A DNA stretch of 64,000 nucleotides from CAZJUP01 sp964549275 (lineage in GTDB: Bacteria > Fidelibacterota > Marinisomatia > Marinisomatales > TCS55), in NCBI GenBank assembly GCA_964549275.1, contig CAZJUP010000004.1, positions 1 to 64,000 of the forward strand. Direction: 5' to 3'. Below the pieces are notes generated by a model. That model saw only the letters and a program-made list of their open reading frames with translations, had not been told where the DNA came from and did no database searches. Position 1 is the stretch's first letter, and each line of letters opens with the position of its first letter. The position numbers were made by a program, and so were the translations under genes. Below, one piece after another: positions 45,267 to 54,428 of the stretch.

Positions 45267-46673
45267 CTAGAATAAATATACCAGTCTGGTCTGGAAGATA
45301 GTAATACTTTTAGCATCCTTATCTCCTGCTGGATTTTGGATAAGAGCCAAACCTGGAATGACATCCATTCCCGGTGAAACTTGATGACGCCAAAAGACCT
45401 CAATTCTCTGTTCTTGAGGAAGATCAGAGCCGATTCTCGGGGCAAACCGTGCAGGAAGCAGTCTCGGACCGCCTTCATATAACGGAAAGGAAACGCCATC
45501 ATCTGCCGTTCCTTCATGGGATGTGATTCTGGCCCATCCTATTCCAAAATAATCTTCAGCAATGAACCCAAACCCATTAGGTGAATAGGTGATACCTGCA
45601 CCGATTTTTGCTTTATTTCCAGTTAGGGAATAGTTAATAGGGTGTGCTTCTGCTTCATCATAAATGAAGTAAGCCATAATCCCACCAATTCCAGTATTGG
45701 GTGTGATTTCCTGGTCAATATTGATAAACCATGCTGAAGCCGGTTCATCACTCAGCGCTGCATTCCATACTTTTCCATATCCAAAACGGTAGCCGCCTTT
45801 TAATCCCATTGGGGCTGCATAAAAACCGGCCTGAAAAGCAGCTGCATTATAATCTGTATGTTCATTCCCCGCTTCACCAACTACAGGCGGGCTATTAAAA
45901 CCTGGGCCGTCTAGCGGGCCACCGGTATTCATAATATCGTTTATGTCTGATGTATGCCAACCCACTTCAAGTGAGAACATTTTACTTGTCATGCGCCCTG
46001 CTACACCCCAAACGGTAGGTGTCGCAGTAATTAAAGTTGGCGTGAAGGAGTCACCGGTGTATCCTATGGTACCCACAAATGCACGATCCTCATAAGCCAC
46101 AGCATTATTGTTCGTGATTCCTACAGCACCAGTAAAATATTGATCCAGAGGAAAATGTTCAAAAATGTCGTAAAGGCCTAATACAAACTCGTAGGATGTG
46201 GCACCGGGAATTGGCTTCCAATAAATATTGGCTTTTTCCAAGATGACATCAGGAGAACTTGCGCCTCCTAACGTTTGGCGATCTGAGGAAACAGTGTTAA
46301 TAATATCCCATGTGGGCCTGAACTGATTCAGATTATCAGGGGCAAAAGGCAAAATATTAAACGGGCCATTTGCCGCGACAAATCCGATGTTAGCTTTTAA
46401 GGTTTGCCACTCCTGAAAAATTATCTCAGCCCGCAATCTCGCCCGGTAAGGCATCATGAGAACACTTCCATTTTCTATTACCGTCCCCGGCACAGAAACA
46501 ATCCCAAATTCATCTGTAAAGGGGTCTCCCGCGGGAAGATATTGGGGGGATAGATTAAATCCTCCGTGAAAACTGATTTTGGGTTGAGAGGATACCGGAT
46601 TCAGAAGATAGACAAATGTTAAAAGTGGAATAATGACCATCCTGCTTATCCAAGTAAACTTTTTATTTATCAT
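45267..46673 (-). CDS. Outer-membrane porin-like beta-barrel protein
   Basis: This 468-residue protein has a signal peptide (cleavage near VSSQP), a high content of alternating aromatic strands and a C-terminal phenylalanine (QTRLVYLF), as expected for an outer-membrane barrel. Overall shape recalls OprB/carbohydrate-porin-like proteins, but I cannot name the family firmly. As the first gene of the importer operon it probably gives the purine ligand passage through the outer membrane. Expression is likely controlled by the attenuator-like leader at 46733-46785; a good ribosome site (AAGGAG) lies about 9 bases before the ATG. Confidence 0.75.
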   Translation of the reverse strand: MINKKFTWISRMVIIPLLTFVYLLNPVSSQPKISFHGGFNLSPQYLPAGDPFTDEFGIVSVPGTVIENGSVLMMPYRARLRAEIIFQEWQTLKANIGFVAANGPFNILPFAPDNLNQFRPTWDIINTVSSDRQTLGGASSPDVILEKANIYWKPIPGATSYEFVLGLYDIFEHFPLDQYFTGAVGITNNNAVAYEDRAFVGTIGYTGDSFTPTLITATPTVWGVAGRMTSKMFSLEVGWHTSDINDIMNTGGPLDGPGFNSPPVVGEAGNEHTDYNAAAFQAGFYAAPMGLKGGYRFGYGKVWNAALSDEPASAWFINIDQEITPNTGIGGIMAYFIYDEAEAHPINYSLTGNKAKIGAGITYSPNGFGFIAEDYFGIGWARITSHEGTADDGVSFPLYEGGPRLLPARFAPRIGSDLPQEQRIEVFWRHQVSPGMDVIPGLALIQNPAGDKDAKSITIFQTRLVYLF

Positions 46674-46732
46674 TATTGTATCTCCTTGGTTTTATTTATT
46701 TTGAATAAATAGCTGCGTTTTTTATCTCAGGT

Positions 46733-46785
46733 AAAAAAAAAGACCGGTTGCAACACCAGTCTAATTTCCATTCCTGAATGGATAC
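46733..46785 (-). promoter_or_regulatory. Attenuator-like leader upstream of the porin/importer operon (copy 2)
   Basis: On the minus strand the inverted repeat TCCATTC-AG-GAATGGA is followed by a hairpin (AGACTGGT paired with ACCGGTCT) and nine T. No minus-strand gene lies upstream (the region is divergent with yqeC), so this terminator can only act on the porin leader RNA. A possible promoter is TTGCAA, 18 bases, TACTTT (46821-46826 and 46797-46802). The T-run ends about 60 bases before the porin ATG. The rest of the 304-base spacer has no coding frame and must also hold the yqeC promoter. Confidence 0.7.
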
Positions 46786-46977
46786 AAACGTTGCCGAAAG
46801 TACATTCAAATGCCTTAAAATTGCAAGAAGTTATTTGGGATAACAAGGTATTATTATTGAATTAGCATTAATACCTGTATTGAGTTTTTTCACGATTTAC
46901 CTATAAAAGCATTGATCAATTCACTGATTAAAAAGAGAGTTATTTAAACGAAAGATAAACCGGCATTAAGTTTAACA

Positions 46978-47709
46978 ATGACTTTCTCAAATTTTTTCTC
47001 TTTAAGGTTATTAAATGTCAAGAAACCGATTATTGCTTTATTCGGCGGAGGAGGGAAAACATCGATGATGTACAAACTAGGTCAAGAATTCAGTCATTAT
47101 TATAATCGTGTATTACTTTCATCCATTGTCCGCGCTGGCCCCTCGCCTCAAATTTCTATCCTTTTGTCATCTAACGGTCAATTGCCAGGCAATTCGTTTG
47201 TTAATAACAATCCCTTATACCTTCTTCGAGAAAAAGTACACAAGGATAAATATTTAGGGTTTACTCCGACTCAACTCGAGTCTCTATTACAAAAATCGGA
47301 TGCTTGCATATTTGAATCCGACGGTGCCAGAGGATGTTCACTTAAAGCTCATAACAATAAGGACCCTTATGTCCCCGAATTTTCTACCCATGTTATTATC
47401 TTTGTTGGTGCGGATATTATAAACACTCCTGTAAAAGCAGAATATATCCATCGCCAAAATCGATTCATTTCTCAATGGAATATTCCAGATAATACTGAAA
47501 TAGATATTGACTTGGTTACCCAAGTATTAACTTCAAATGAAGGCTATATGTCCAAAATTCCCAAGTCCACTCAAGTACGGTATTTTGTTAATAAAGCGGA
47601 TTTATTCCCCAAGAAAGCAGAAGACCTGGCCAAAGCGCTTAACAATATCACACCTCATCCGGTGTACTGGGGAAGCGTCCGCGATTTTTGGTGGAAGGCT
47701 TGTTCATGA
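46978..47709 (+). CDS. yqeC: YqeC-like molybdenum hydroxylase accessory protein
   Basis: This 243-residue protein has the P-loop FGGGGKTSMM near residue 22 and the ESDGARGCSLKAH motif near residue 115, both diagnostic for the YqeC family found with selenium-dependent molybdenum hydroxylases. Its precise step is unknown. It starts the plus-strand maturation block; its stop overlaps the next ATG (ATGA). It is divergent from the porin/importer operon. Confidence 0.87.
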   Translation: MTFSNFFSLRLLNVKKPIIALFGGGGKTSMMYKLGQEFSHYYNRVLLSSIVRAGPSPQISILLSSNGQLPGNSFVNNNPLYLLREKVHKDKYLGFTPTQLESLLQKSDACIFESDGARGCSLKAHNNKDPYVPEFSTHVIIFVGADIINTPVKAEYIHRQNRFISQWNIPDNTEIDIDLVTQVLTSNEGYMSKIPKSTQVRYFVNKADLFPKKAEDLAKALNNITPHPVYWGSVRDFWWKACS

Positions 47710-48287
47710 ATATTTCATTAATCATTCCCGCCGCAGGAATGTCTACGAGATATTCTGCCAATAAACTATTCAAAAAAATTGACGAAAAGCCTGTTTTTGA
47801 ACGCTCAATCAATCCTTATCTAAATTTAAATCTCGACATCATCCTTATCCTTGGGAACGAAGGCAACCATCTTCGCCGATTGGCAACGGATGCCTTTGGA
47901 CAATCTATCCGTTTTGAAGTAAACAAATCCTTCCAGGATGGCCTTTCCGCATCAATAATAACCGGGGTTCTGGCATCCAATCCAAATACAGAATACTTTG
48001 CATTCAGTTTGGGAGATAAACCGTTTATAAAACAGGATACCGTGATTAAACTTTTAAAGGAACTGAAACAAAATCGGCCCCAAATTCTGGTCCCGACATT
48101 TAACAATATCCCCGGCCACCCTACATTTTTTTCTAATACTTTTCGGAACGAACTATTGGCACTTAAGGGAGACTCCGGAGGAATACAAGTGATTGAAAAA
48201 CATCGATCAAATGTTACTTTCTCTCCTGTAGAAGATGAAGGTATTGTCATGGATATGGATATGTATTTTTCAGATAACAACACATGA
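47706..48287 (+). CDS. mocA: MocA-like molybdenum cofactor cytidylyltransferase
   Basis: This 193-residue nucleotidyltransferase has the family signature LIIPAAGMSTRYSANKL at its N-terminus and the metal-binding SLGDKPFI near residue 101. MocA adds CMP to molybdopterin to make the cytosine dinucleotide form used by xanthine-dehydrogenase-like enzymes; a GTP-using MobA is less likely beside hydroxylase genes. The ATG at 47706 is preferred since it overlaps the yqeC stop; an upstream in-frame ATG lies inside yqeC. It overlaps yqeB by 4 bases. Confidence 0.85.
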   Translation: MNISLIIPAAGMSTRYSANKLFKKIDEKPVFERSINPYLNLNLDIILILGNEGNHLRRLATDAFGQSIRFEVNKSFQDGLSASIITGVLASNPNTEYFAFSLGDKPFIKQDTVIKLLKELKQNRPQILVPTFNNIPGHPTFFSNTFRNELLALKGDSGGIQVIEKHRSNVTFSPVEDEGIVMDMDMYFSDNNT

Positions 48288-49087
48288 ACCTGTTTAATAA
48301 ATTGGTGTGGGTTCGAGGAGCAGGAGAGTTAGGAAGTGCTGTCGCTTTTTCTCTATATAAATCTGGCTTTTCAGTTATCCTAAGTGAAATCCATCCGCCT
48401 TTGGCAATAAGGCGAACGGTAACATTCAGTGATGCCGTTATAGATGGTAAATCAACTGTGGAAGGAATTACAGCAAAGAAAATAGAGCTTATTGATTTTG
48501 AGGAAAACGTTCCCCGAACGATTATCCCCCTCATCCTTGATAATCCTAAAACGATAATTGAAATTTCCCCGGACATTCTTATTGATGCCAGAATGATTAA
48601 ATCTTATGATAAGGACTATCGTTCATGGGGTCCATATGTTATCGGACTAGGGCCGGGATTCTCCGCAAATCAGAATTGCCATACAGTCATCGAAACTATG
48701 CGTGGTCATGACTTAGGAAAAATCCTGACTGAAGGAGAACCTAGAAAAAATACTGGCACACCGGGAGTAATTGGAGGTGAAACTAAACGCAGAGTTATTT
48801 ATGCCCCGAAAACGGGAAACTTAAAATGGATAACCAATTTCGGAGACATCGTCGAAGGTGGACAGATTTTAGGAACAATAAATTCATCTACCAAAATTCT
48901 TTCCCCACTCGCAGGTATTATACGGGGACTCATTCATCCTTTGGTTCCTGTCGAAAAAGGGTTAAAAATCGCCGATGTAGATCCCCGTGGCAATACAGTA
49001 AACTTCTATACACTCTCAGACAAAGCCCGAAGCATAGGGCGGGCCGCACTAGAAGTAGTCATGATTTTTGTCAAAAACTCTGCTTAA
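48284..49087 (+). CDS. yqeB: YqeB-type selenium-dependent molybdenum hydroxylase maturation protein
   Basis: This 267-residue protein matches the EF2563/YqeB family: WVRGAGELGSAVAFSLYKSGF at the N-terminus, PPLAIRRTVTFSDAV near residue 38, VIGLGPGFSANQNCHTVIET near residue 118 and RGHDLGKIL near residue 140. YqeB together with YqeC marks organisms whose molybdenum hydroxylases carry a labile selenium. No selD is in this window, so actual selenium use is untested here. It is translationally coupled to mocA. Confidence 0.88.
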   Translation: MNLFNKLVWVRGAGELGSAVAFSLYKSGFSVILSEIHPPLAIRRTVTFSDAVIDGKSTVEGITAKKIELIDFEENVPRTIIPLILDNPKTIIEISPDILIDARMIKSYDKDYRSWGPYVIGLGPGFSANQNCHTVIETMRGHDLGKILTEGEPRKNTGTPGVIGGETKRRVIYAPKTGNLKWITNFGDIVEGGQILGTINSSTKILSPLAGIIRGLIHPLVPVEKGLKIADVDPRGNTVNFYTLSDKARSIGRAALEVVMIFVKNSA

Positions 49088-49099
49088 TTTTACCATTCT

Positions 49100-50089
49100 A
49101 TGGAAAAACGATTTTTTAAACAATTGCTTGAATTTGACTTCAGCCAACCGTGTGCTTTATGCACCGTAATGGAATGGAGGGGGTCTGTTCCTCGGAAAGA
49201 CTATCCTATGATGCTTGTATGCGACTCAGGAAAAACGATGGGCACCATCGGTGGTGGCACTATGGAAAAAGAAGTTATTGAAGTGGCATTGAAATCATTG
49301 AAGGAATTGAATACGTCTTTAGAATCGTTCGATTTTACCAATGATGATTTATCAAAGGACGGCGGCTTATGCGGCGGCATCGTTAAGGTTTGCATTGAAC
49401 CTTATACACAAGATATCCAAGACTTCTGGAATACCTTAAATCCTGTTTCTGAAGGAAAAACCTGGCTCACAACTTACAATTATCGCCATGGGAAAATCAG
49501 CCGAATGACTTTGGACGCTCTTGAATCAATTCCCCATGATTTTACTTTTGACCCTAGGCAAGTGAAAAAAAATAAAACATTTAAAACAGATGACGCGATT
49601 CACCTCTTGCGCTTTGTTTACCCGGAGTCAGTTTTATACATCTTTGGAGGTGGCCATGTAGGAAAGGCAACAGCAGAAATGGCCCATTATATTGATCTTG
49701 CTGTTTCTGTCCATGATGATAGAGAATCTTTTGTTTCAAGAGACCGATTTCCCCATGCAGTTTCACGCTCTCATATTTCAATAAATAAATTGTTTGAGCG
49801 TGTAAATCTTCAGTCTTCTGACCTTGCGTTGGTGGCCACTCGTGGACATCATTATGACTTAAAACTCATGCGCTGGATTTTACAATCCAATGTCGGTTGG
49901 GTCGGGTTAGTTAGCAGCCAGAGAAAATGGAAGCTTTTATCTGAAGGATTGGAAAATGAGGGATTTTCCAGGAAAGAATTAAACCGCGTCCATGCGCCAG
50001 TAGGAATGAATATTAAGGCACAAACAGTCCCTGAGATTGCTGTAAGTATTTTAGGGCAAATTATAGCCTATTTACGAAATAAATATTAA
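49100..50089 (+). CDS. XdhC/CoxI-family maturation factor
   Basis: This 329-residue protein has the N-terminal XdhC_CoxI part (CALCTVMEWRGSVPRK, TIGGGTMEKEVI) and the C-terminal Rossmann part (LYIFGGGHVGKATAEMA near residue 179, ATRGHHYDLKLMRWIL near residue 247, VGLVSSQRKW). XdhC-type proteins bind the cofactor, promote its sulfuration and insert it into the hydroxylase apoprotein. It lies 12 bases after yqeB and 17 bases before the hydantoinase gene. Confidence 0.9.
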   Translation: MEKRFFKQLLEFDFSQPCALCTVMEWRGSVPRKDYPMMLVCDSGKTMGTIGGGTMEKEVIEVALKSLKELNTSLESFDFTNDDLSKDGGLCGGIVKVCIEPYTQDIQDFWNTLNPVSEGKTWLTTYNYRHGKISRMTLDALESIPHDFTFDPRQVKKNKTFKTDDAIHLLRFVYPESVLYIFGGGHVGKATAEMAHYIDLAVSVHDDRESFVSRDRFPHAVSRSHISINKLFERVNLQSSDLALVATRGHHYDLKLMRWILQSNVGWVGLVSSQRKWKLLSEGLENEGFSRKELNRVHAPVGMNIKAQTVPEIAVSILGQIIAYLRNKY

Positions 50090-50106
50090 GAATTAAGAGG
50101 TTTGTA

Positions 50107-51438
50107 TTGCTGATAAAAAACGGAGTGGTATTTCATGCTGAAGGAGATCGAAAAGAAGACATTCGCGTTTCCGGAGAACATATTTCGGAAGTGGGTTTAA
50201 ACCTCACGCCTAAAGAAGATGAAATTCTCATAGATGCGGATGGGAAATGGATTTTCCCCGGAATAGTCGATCCCCACACCCACATGGGAGTTCCTATCAA
50301 GAATTTATGGTCTGCAGATAATTTTGATACCGGTACTCGCTCTGCTTTGAATGGCGGCGTCACTACAATAATTGACTTCACAGTTCTTGAAGATGGCCAA
50401 ACATTACATGACAGTATTTCGGAACGAAAACGAAGAGCTTCTCTTAGCCATTGTGATTATGGGCTTCATTGCAATTTCACGAAATATTCAACCGAATTAC
50501 TTTCAGAAATCTCTGGTATCATTCAGGATGGTATAATCAGTTTTAAGGTATTTACCACTTACAGAGAAGCTGGGATGATGCTATCTTATTATGAAATTGA
50601 ATCTGTGGCCAAAACTATTGGAGAAAACAAAGGCATTCTCATGGTCCACGCAGAGGATGACAAGGAAATCTCTGAGGCTATCAATTCTATTCCCGAACAA
50701 AAACGGCTGGATCCCTACTCTCACGGATTAAGTCGGCCGGATACTTCAGAAGAAAAAGCAATCTTGGAAATGGCCGCAATTGCTGAAAGAACGAGCTGTT
50801 CTGTGTATATCGTTCATTTAAATTCTGCCAAGGGGTTTAAGGCTGCACTGTCTTCCGATAAAATTCTAATTGAAACCTGCCCTCATTATCTATTATTGGA
50901 TGATTCTTTTTATAGGAAAGAAAATGGACGAATGTTTGTGGCAAGCCCTCCGTTAAGAAAACCTCAGGATTCGAACACCCTTTGGAGCGGAATTATCCAA
51001 AAACAGATTCAAACTATTGGTACCGATCATTGCCCATTTTGTATGGCTCAAAAACAAACTGATATTCCTTTTGACCAAATCCCAAATGGTATGGGAGGCG
51101 TTGAAACATTATTTCCCGTCTTGCTGGCCCAATGGGTGAAACGGGAATTACCAAAACCACTTTTAACGAATCTAGTTTCTACTCAGCCGGCAAACATATT
51201 TGGACTTAAGGGAAAGGGAGCAATTAAGCCCGGGATGGATGGTGATATCGTTATCGTGGATCCAAGTTGTTACACAAAAGATTGGGAAAGTCGGCTCGTT
51301 TCAATTACAGATTGGAACGCGTATGCAGGTCTTCCAGCCTTATTCCCGGAACATGTTTTTCTCCGTGGGACCCATGTGGTAAAAAACGGAGAATTACAAT
51401 CACCCCCAATAGGCAAATTCATACCGGGAAATATTTAA
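50107..51438 (+). CDS. hyuA: HyuA/YgeZ-type hydantoinase (dihydropyrimidinase family)
   Basis: This 443-residue cyclic amidohydrolase has DPHTHMG near residue 57 (metal), SFKVFTTY near residue 144 (carbamylated bridging lysine), MVHAEDD, IVHLNSAKG near residue 237, and GTDHCPFCMAQKQ near residue 307. It resembles E. coli HyuA (YgeZ), sharing ETCPHYLLLDD and SPPLR. It would open the hydantoin-like ring left after reductive purine breakdown, producing a ureido acid. The start is TTG at 50107, supported by TAAGAGG about 7 bases upstream and by the expected N-terminus (LIKNGVV); no ATG fits. Confidence 0.88.
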   Translation: MLIKNGVVFHAEGDRKEDIRVSGEHISEVGLNLTPKEDEILIDADGKWIFPGIVDPHTHMGVPIKNLWSADNFDTGTRSALNGGVTTIIDFTVLEDGQTLHDSISERKRRASLSHCDYGLHCNFTKYSTELLSEISGIIQDGIISFKVFTTYREAGMMLSYYEIESVAKTIGENKGILMVHAEDDKEISEAINSIPEQKRLDPYSHGLSRPDTSEEKAILEMAAIAERTSCSVYIVHLNSAKGFKAALSSDKILIETCPHYLLLDDSFYRKENGRMFVASPPLRKPQDSNTLWSGIIQKQIQTIGTDHCPFCMAQKQTDIPFDQIPNGMGGVETLFPVLLAQWVKRELPKPLLTNLVSTQPANIFGLKGKGAIKPGMDGDIVIVDPSCYTKDWESRLVSITDWNAYAGLPALFPEHVFLRGTHVVKNGELQSPPIGKFIPGNI

Positions 51439-51572
51439 TGGATAAACCGGGGGATTCTTTAAATAATTATTAAACCACAGGGTAGGATGCTTTACACTAT
51501 TCACCCTAAATTCATCTACTGAATTTGTCATGATTTTCTTCATTTTTTTTATGGATATAAAAGGTACCATCC

Positions 51573-54428
51573 ATGTCAGCCTTAAATGATAAAACACAAT
51601 CCTTTATCCATCGTCATATTGGCCCAAGAGTGAACGATGTCCAAAAAATGTGCAAATCTCTGGAAGTTGATTGCCCGGAAGATCTAATCAATAATACTGT
51701 ACCAGATTCCATCGTTATAAAAGAAAATTTATCTGTGGGACAGGGTATGGATGAACAAAGATTATTGACCAGACTTCGAAAAATCGCGTCAGAAAATTCT
51801 GTTTTTCGGTCTTATATCGGTATGGGATATCACGGGACGGTCACTCCTTCTGTTATCCTGAGAAATATTCTAGAAAATCCCGGATGGTACACGCAATACA
51901 CCCCCTACCAAGCTGAAATTTCCCAAGGACGGTTGGAAGCATTATTGAACTTCCAGACCATGATTTCAGATTTTACAGGTCTACCCATTGCCAATGCTTC
52001 TCTATTGGATGAGGCTACTGCAGCAGCTGAGGCAATGATCATACTTTACCGATCCTCTCCGAACAAAAACACATTTTTGGTCTCAGATCAATGCCACCCC
52101 CAGACCCTTGCAGTCCTCTATACTCGAAGCAAACCTTTAAATATTAATTTAGTTATCGAATCCCATGAAAACTTTAAATTTTCGGATGATGTTTTTGGCA
52201 TTTTTGTTCAATACCCCGCATCCGATGGTGCCATTTATGATTATACAGCACTTTTCAGGCAAGCCCATGATGCCGGCATCTTTTGTGGCGTTTCTGCGGA
52301 TATTTTGAGCTTAGCCCTGTTACGCTCCCCCGGTGAGTTTGGTGCAGATATAGCTGTGGGTACTACACAGCGGTTTGGCGTTCCCATGGGATTTGGGGGA
52401 CCCCACGCAGCTTACCTGGCAACCACCGAGTTATTTAAACGAAAAATCCCGGGACGAATAATCGGTATTTCCAAAGACAGACACGGCAATCCAGCACTAC
52501 GCATGGCTCTCCAAACCCGAGAACAGCATATCCGGAGAGAACGAGCAACATCTAATATTTGCACAGCGCAAGTATTGTTAGCAATTATGGCAGGAATGTA
52601 TGCGGTATACCATGGCCCTGAAGGTATTCGCGCTATTGCTGGTAGAGTTCATGGGTTAACAAAAGTATTGGAAAAAGCTTTATTAAAGGGAGGCCACATC
52701 CTTTTCCACAAAAATTATTTTGATACCTTAAGAATCAAGCCCCGGAATCTTTCGACTGCAAAAATCCAATCAAAGGCAAAAAAACATAAAATTAATTTTC
52801 GGAATTTCAATGATGAATCCATCGGAATATCATTGGATGAAACCACAACTTATAAAGATATTTTGGACATTACTGATATTTTTAATGTATTAGACTCAAT
52901 GGATGAATCTTTAGTGCAAAATATTCTACCCGTGTATGATGGATCGCAAAAGAGAACATCAGAATTTTTAACTCATCCAGTCTTTCATCGATATCAGTCG
53001 GAAACAGAAATGCTCCGCTATATCCATAGGCTGGAAATAAAAGATCTTTCTCTCAATACCAGTATGATCCCCTTGGGGTCTTGTACCATGAAGTTGAATG
53101 CTGTAACAGAAATGCTTCCAATTACCTGGCCTGAATTTTCAGCAATACATCCTTTCTCTCCAAAAGAGCAGACAGCAGGATACCAAACCATTATTAATGA
53201 ATTATCTTCCTGGCTCTGTTCGATAACAGGATTAGATGCCTGTTCCCTCCAACCCAACTCCGGCTCTCAAGGGGAATATGCAGGATTATTAACTATCCGC
53301 GAATACCATAAAAGCCGTGGGGAAAGTCAAAGAAATGTGTGTCTTATCCCCTCATCCGCCCATGGAACAAACCCTGCCAGTGCTGTAATGGCAGGAATGA
53401 AAGTTGTAATCGTCAATTGCGACGAAAATGGAAACATTAACATCAAGGATTTGATAACCAAAGCAAAAGAGCAAAGTAAAAATTTGGCAGCAGCCATGGT
53501 TACATACCCCTCTACTCACGGTGTTTTTGAAGAGGGTATTAGGGAGATTTGCCAAATCATTCATGAACATGGTGGACAAGTTTATCTGGACGGAGCAAAC
53601 CTAAATGCCATGGTAGGTCTTTCCCGCTTAGGAGACTTTGGTGCAGATGTTTGTCACATTAATCTACATAAAACCTTTGCCATCCCTCACGGTGGAGGCG
53701 GACCGGGAATGGGTCCAATCTGCACCGCAATACATTTGTCCGAATTCCTCCCTAATCATTCTGTTAATGATACTAATTATGAAAACATAACCACCATTTC
53801 TGCTGCTCCATATGGGAGTGCCGGAATTTTGCCTATTTCATGGGCTTATATTGCTATGCTCGGTGATGAAGGACTCCGAGATTCAACCGTTACTGCCATA
53901 TTGAACGCAAATTATATGGCCAAAAGACTGGCCGAACATTATCCAATATTATATAAAGGAATAAAAGGATTTGTGGCCCACGAGTTCATTGTTGATCTGC
54001 GTCCTCTCAAAAAAGAATCTGGGATTACGGACGAGGACGTGGCCAAGCGCCTTATGGATTATGGTTTTCATGCACCAACCATGTCATTCCCGGTTCCAGG
54101 AACTTTGATGATTGAACCTACTGAAAGCGAATCCAAAACAGAATTAGATCGATTTTGTGATGCCATGATATCAATTAAGAAAGAGACTCAACACATCATT
54201 AATGGTACAATGGATAAAGCTGATAATCCCCTGAAAAATGCACCACACACAGCTATTCATGTTACTTCAGATGATTGGCATCATTCTTATTCACGACAGC
54301 AGGCCGTTTATCCCGCCCCTTGGCTGAAAGACCATAAATATTGGCCAACGGTTGGACGTGTGGATAATGCGTTAGGTGATCGGAATTTGATCTGTACCTG
54401 TATACCAATTGAAGATTACGAAAATTAA
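51573..54428 (+). CDS. gcvP: Glycine dehydrogenase (decarboxylating), P-protein of glycine cleavage
   Basis: This 951-residue protein is a full-length single-chain P-protein. It starts with the FIHRHIGP motif (residue 11), has SLLDEATAAAEAM in the N-terminal half and, in the C-terminal half, MIPLGSCTMKLNA, QPNSGSQGEYAGL and the PLP lysine region NLHKTFAIPHGGGGPGMGP near residue 700. It decarboxylates glycine and passes the aminomethyl group to GcvH. No gcvT or gcvH is in the window. It follows hyuA by 134 bases; that spacer has a short AAATTCA/TGAATTT hairpin but no glycine riboswitch that I can see. Confidence 0.95.
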   Translation: MSALNDKTQSFIHRHIGPRVNDVQKMCKSLEVDCPEDLINNTVPDSIVIKENLSVGQGMDEQRLLTRLRKIASENSVFRSYIGMGYHGTVTPSVILRNILENPGWYTQYTPYQAEISQGRLEALLNFQTMISDFTGLPIANASLLDEATAAAEAMIILYRSSPNKNTFLVSDQCHPQTLAVLYTRSKPLNINLVIESHENFKFSDDVFGIFVQYPASDGAIYDYTALFRQAHDAGIFCGVSADILSLALLRSPGEFGADIAVGTTQRFGVPMGFGGPHAAYLATTELFKRKIPGRIIGISKDRHGNPALRMALQTREQHIRRERATSNICTAQVLLAIMAGMYAVYHGPEGIRAIAGRVHGLTKVLEKALLKGGHILFHKNYFDTLRIKPRNLSTAKIQSKAKKHKINFRNFNDESIGISLDETTTYKDILDITDIFNVLDSMDESLVQNILPVYDGSQKRTSEFLTHPVFHRYQSETEMLRYIHRLEIKDLSLNTSMIPLGSCTMKLNAVTEMLPITWPEFSAIHPFSPKEQTAGYQTIINELSSWLCSITGLDACSLQPNSGSQGEYAGLLTIREYHKSRGESQRNVCLIPSSAHGTNPASAVMAGMKVVIVNCDENGNINIKDLITKAKEQSKNLAAAMVTYPSTHGVFEEGIREICQIIHEHGGQVYLDGANLNAMVGLSRLGDFGADVCHINLHKTFAIPHGGGGPGMGPICTAIHLSEFLPNHSVNDTNYENITTISAAPYGSAGILPISWAYIAMLGDEGLRDSTVTAILNANYMAKRLAEHYPILYKGIKGFVAHEFIVDLRPLKKESGITDEDVAKRLMDYGFHAPTMSFPVPGTLMIEPTESESKTELDRFCDAMISIKKETQHIINGTMDKADNPLKNAPHTAIHVTSDDWHHSYSRQQAVYPAPWLKDHKYWPTVGRVDNALGDRNLICTCIPIEDYEN

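Noticed and set aside
46674..46977. Known purine (guanine/adenine) riboswitch before the importer operon
   Set aside because: I looked for the conserved three-way junction loops and do not see them; the conserved leader element is of a different kind.
51439..51572. Possible glycine riboswitch before gcvP
   Set aside because: The spacer is too short and lacks the conserved glycine-riboswitch core; only a small AAATTCA/TGAATTT hairpin is present.
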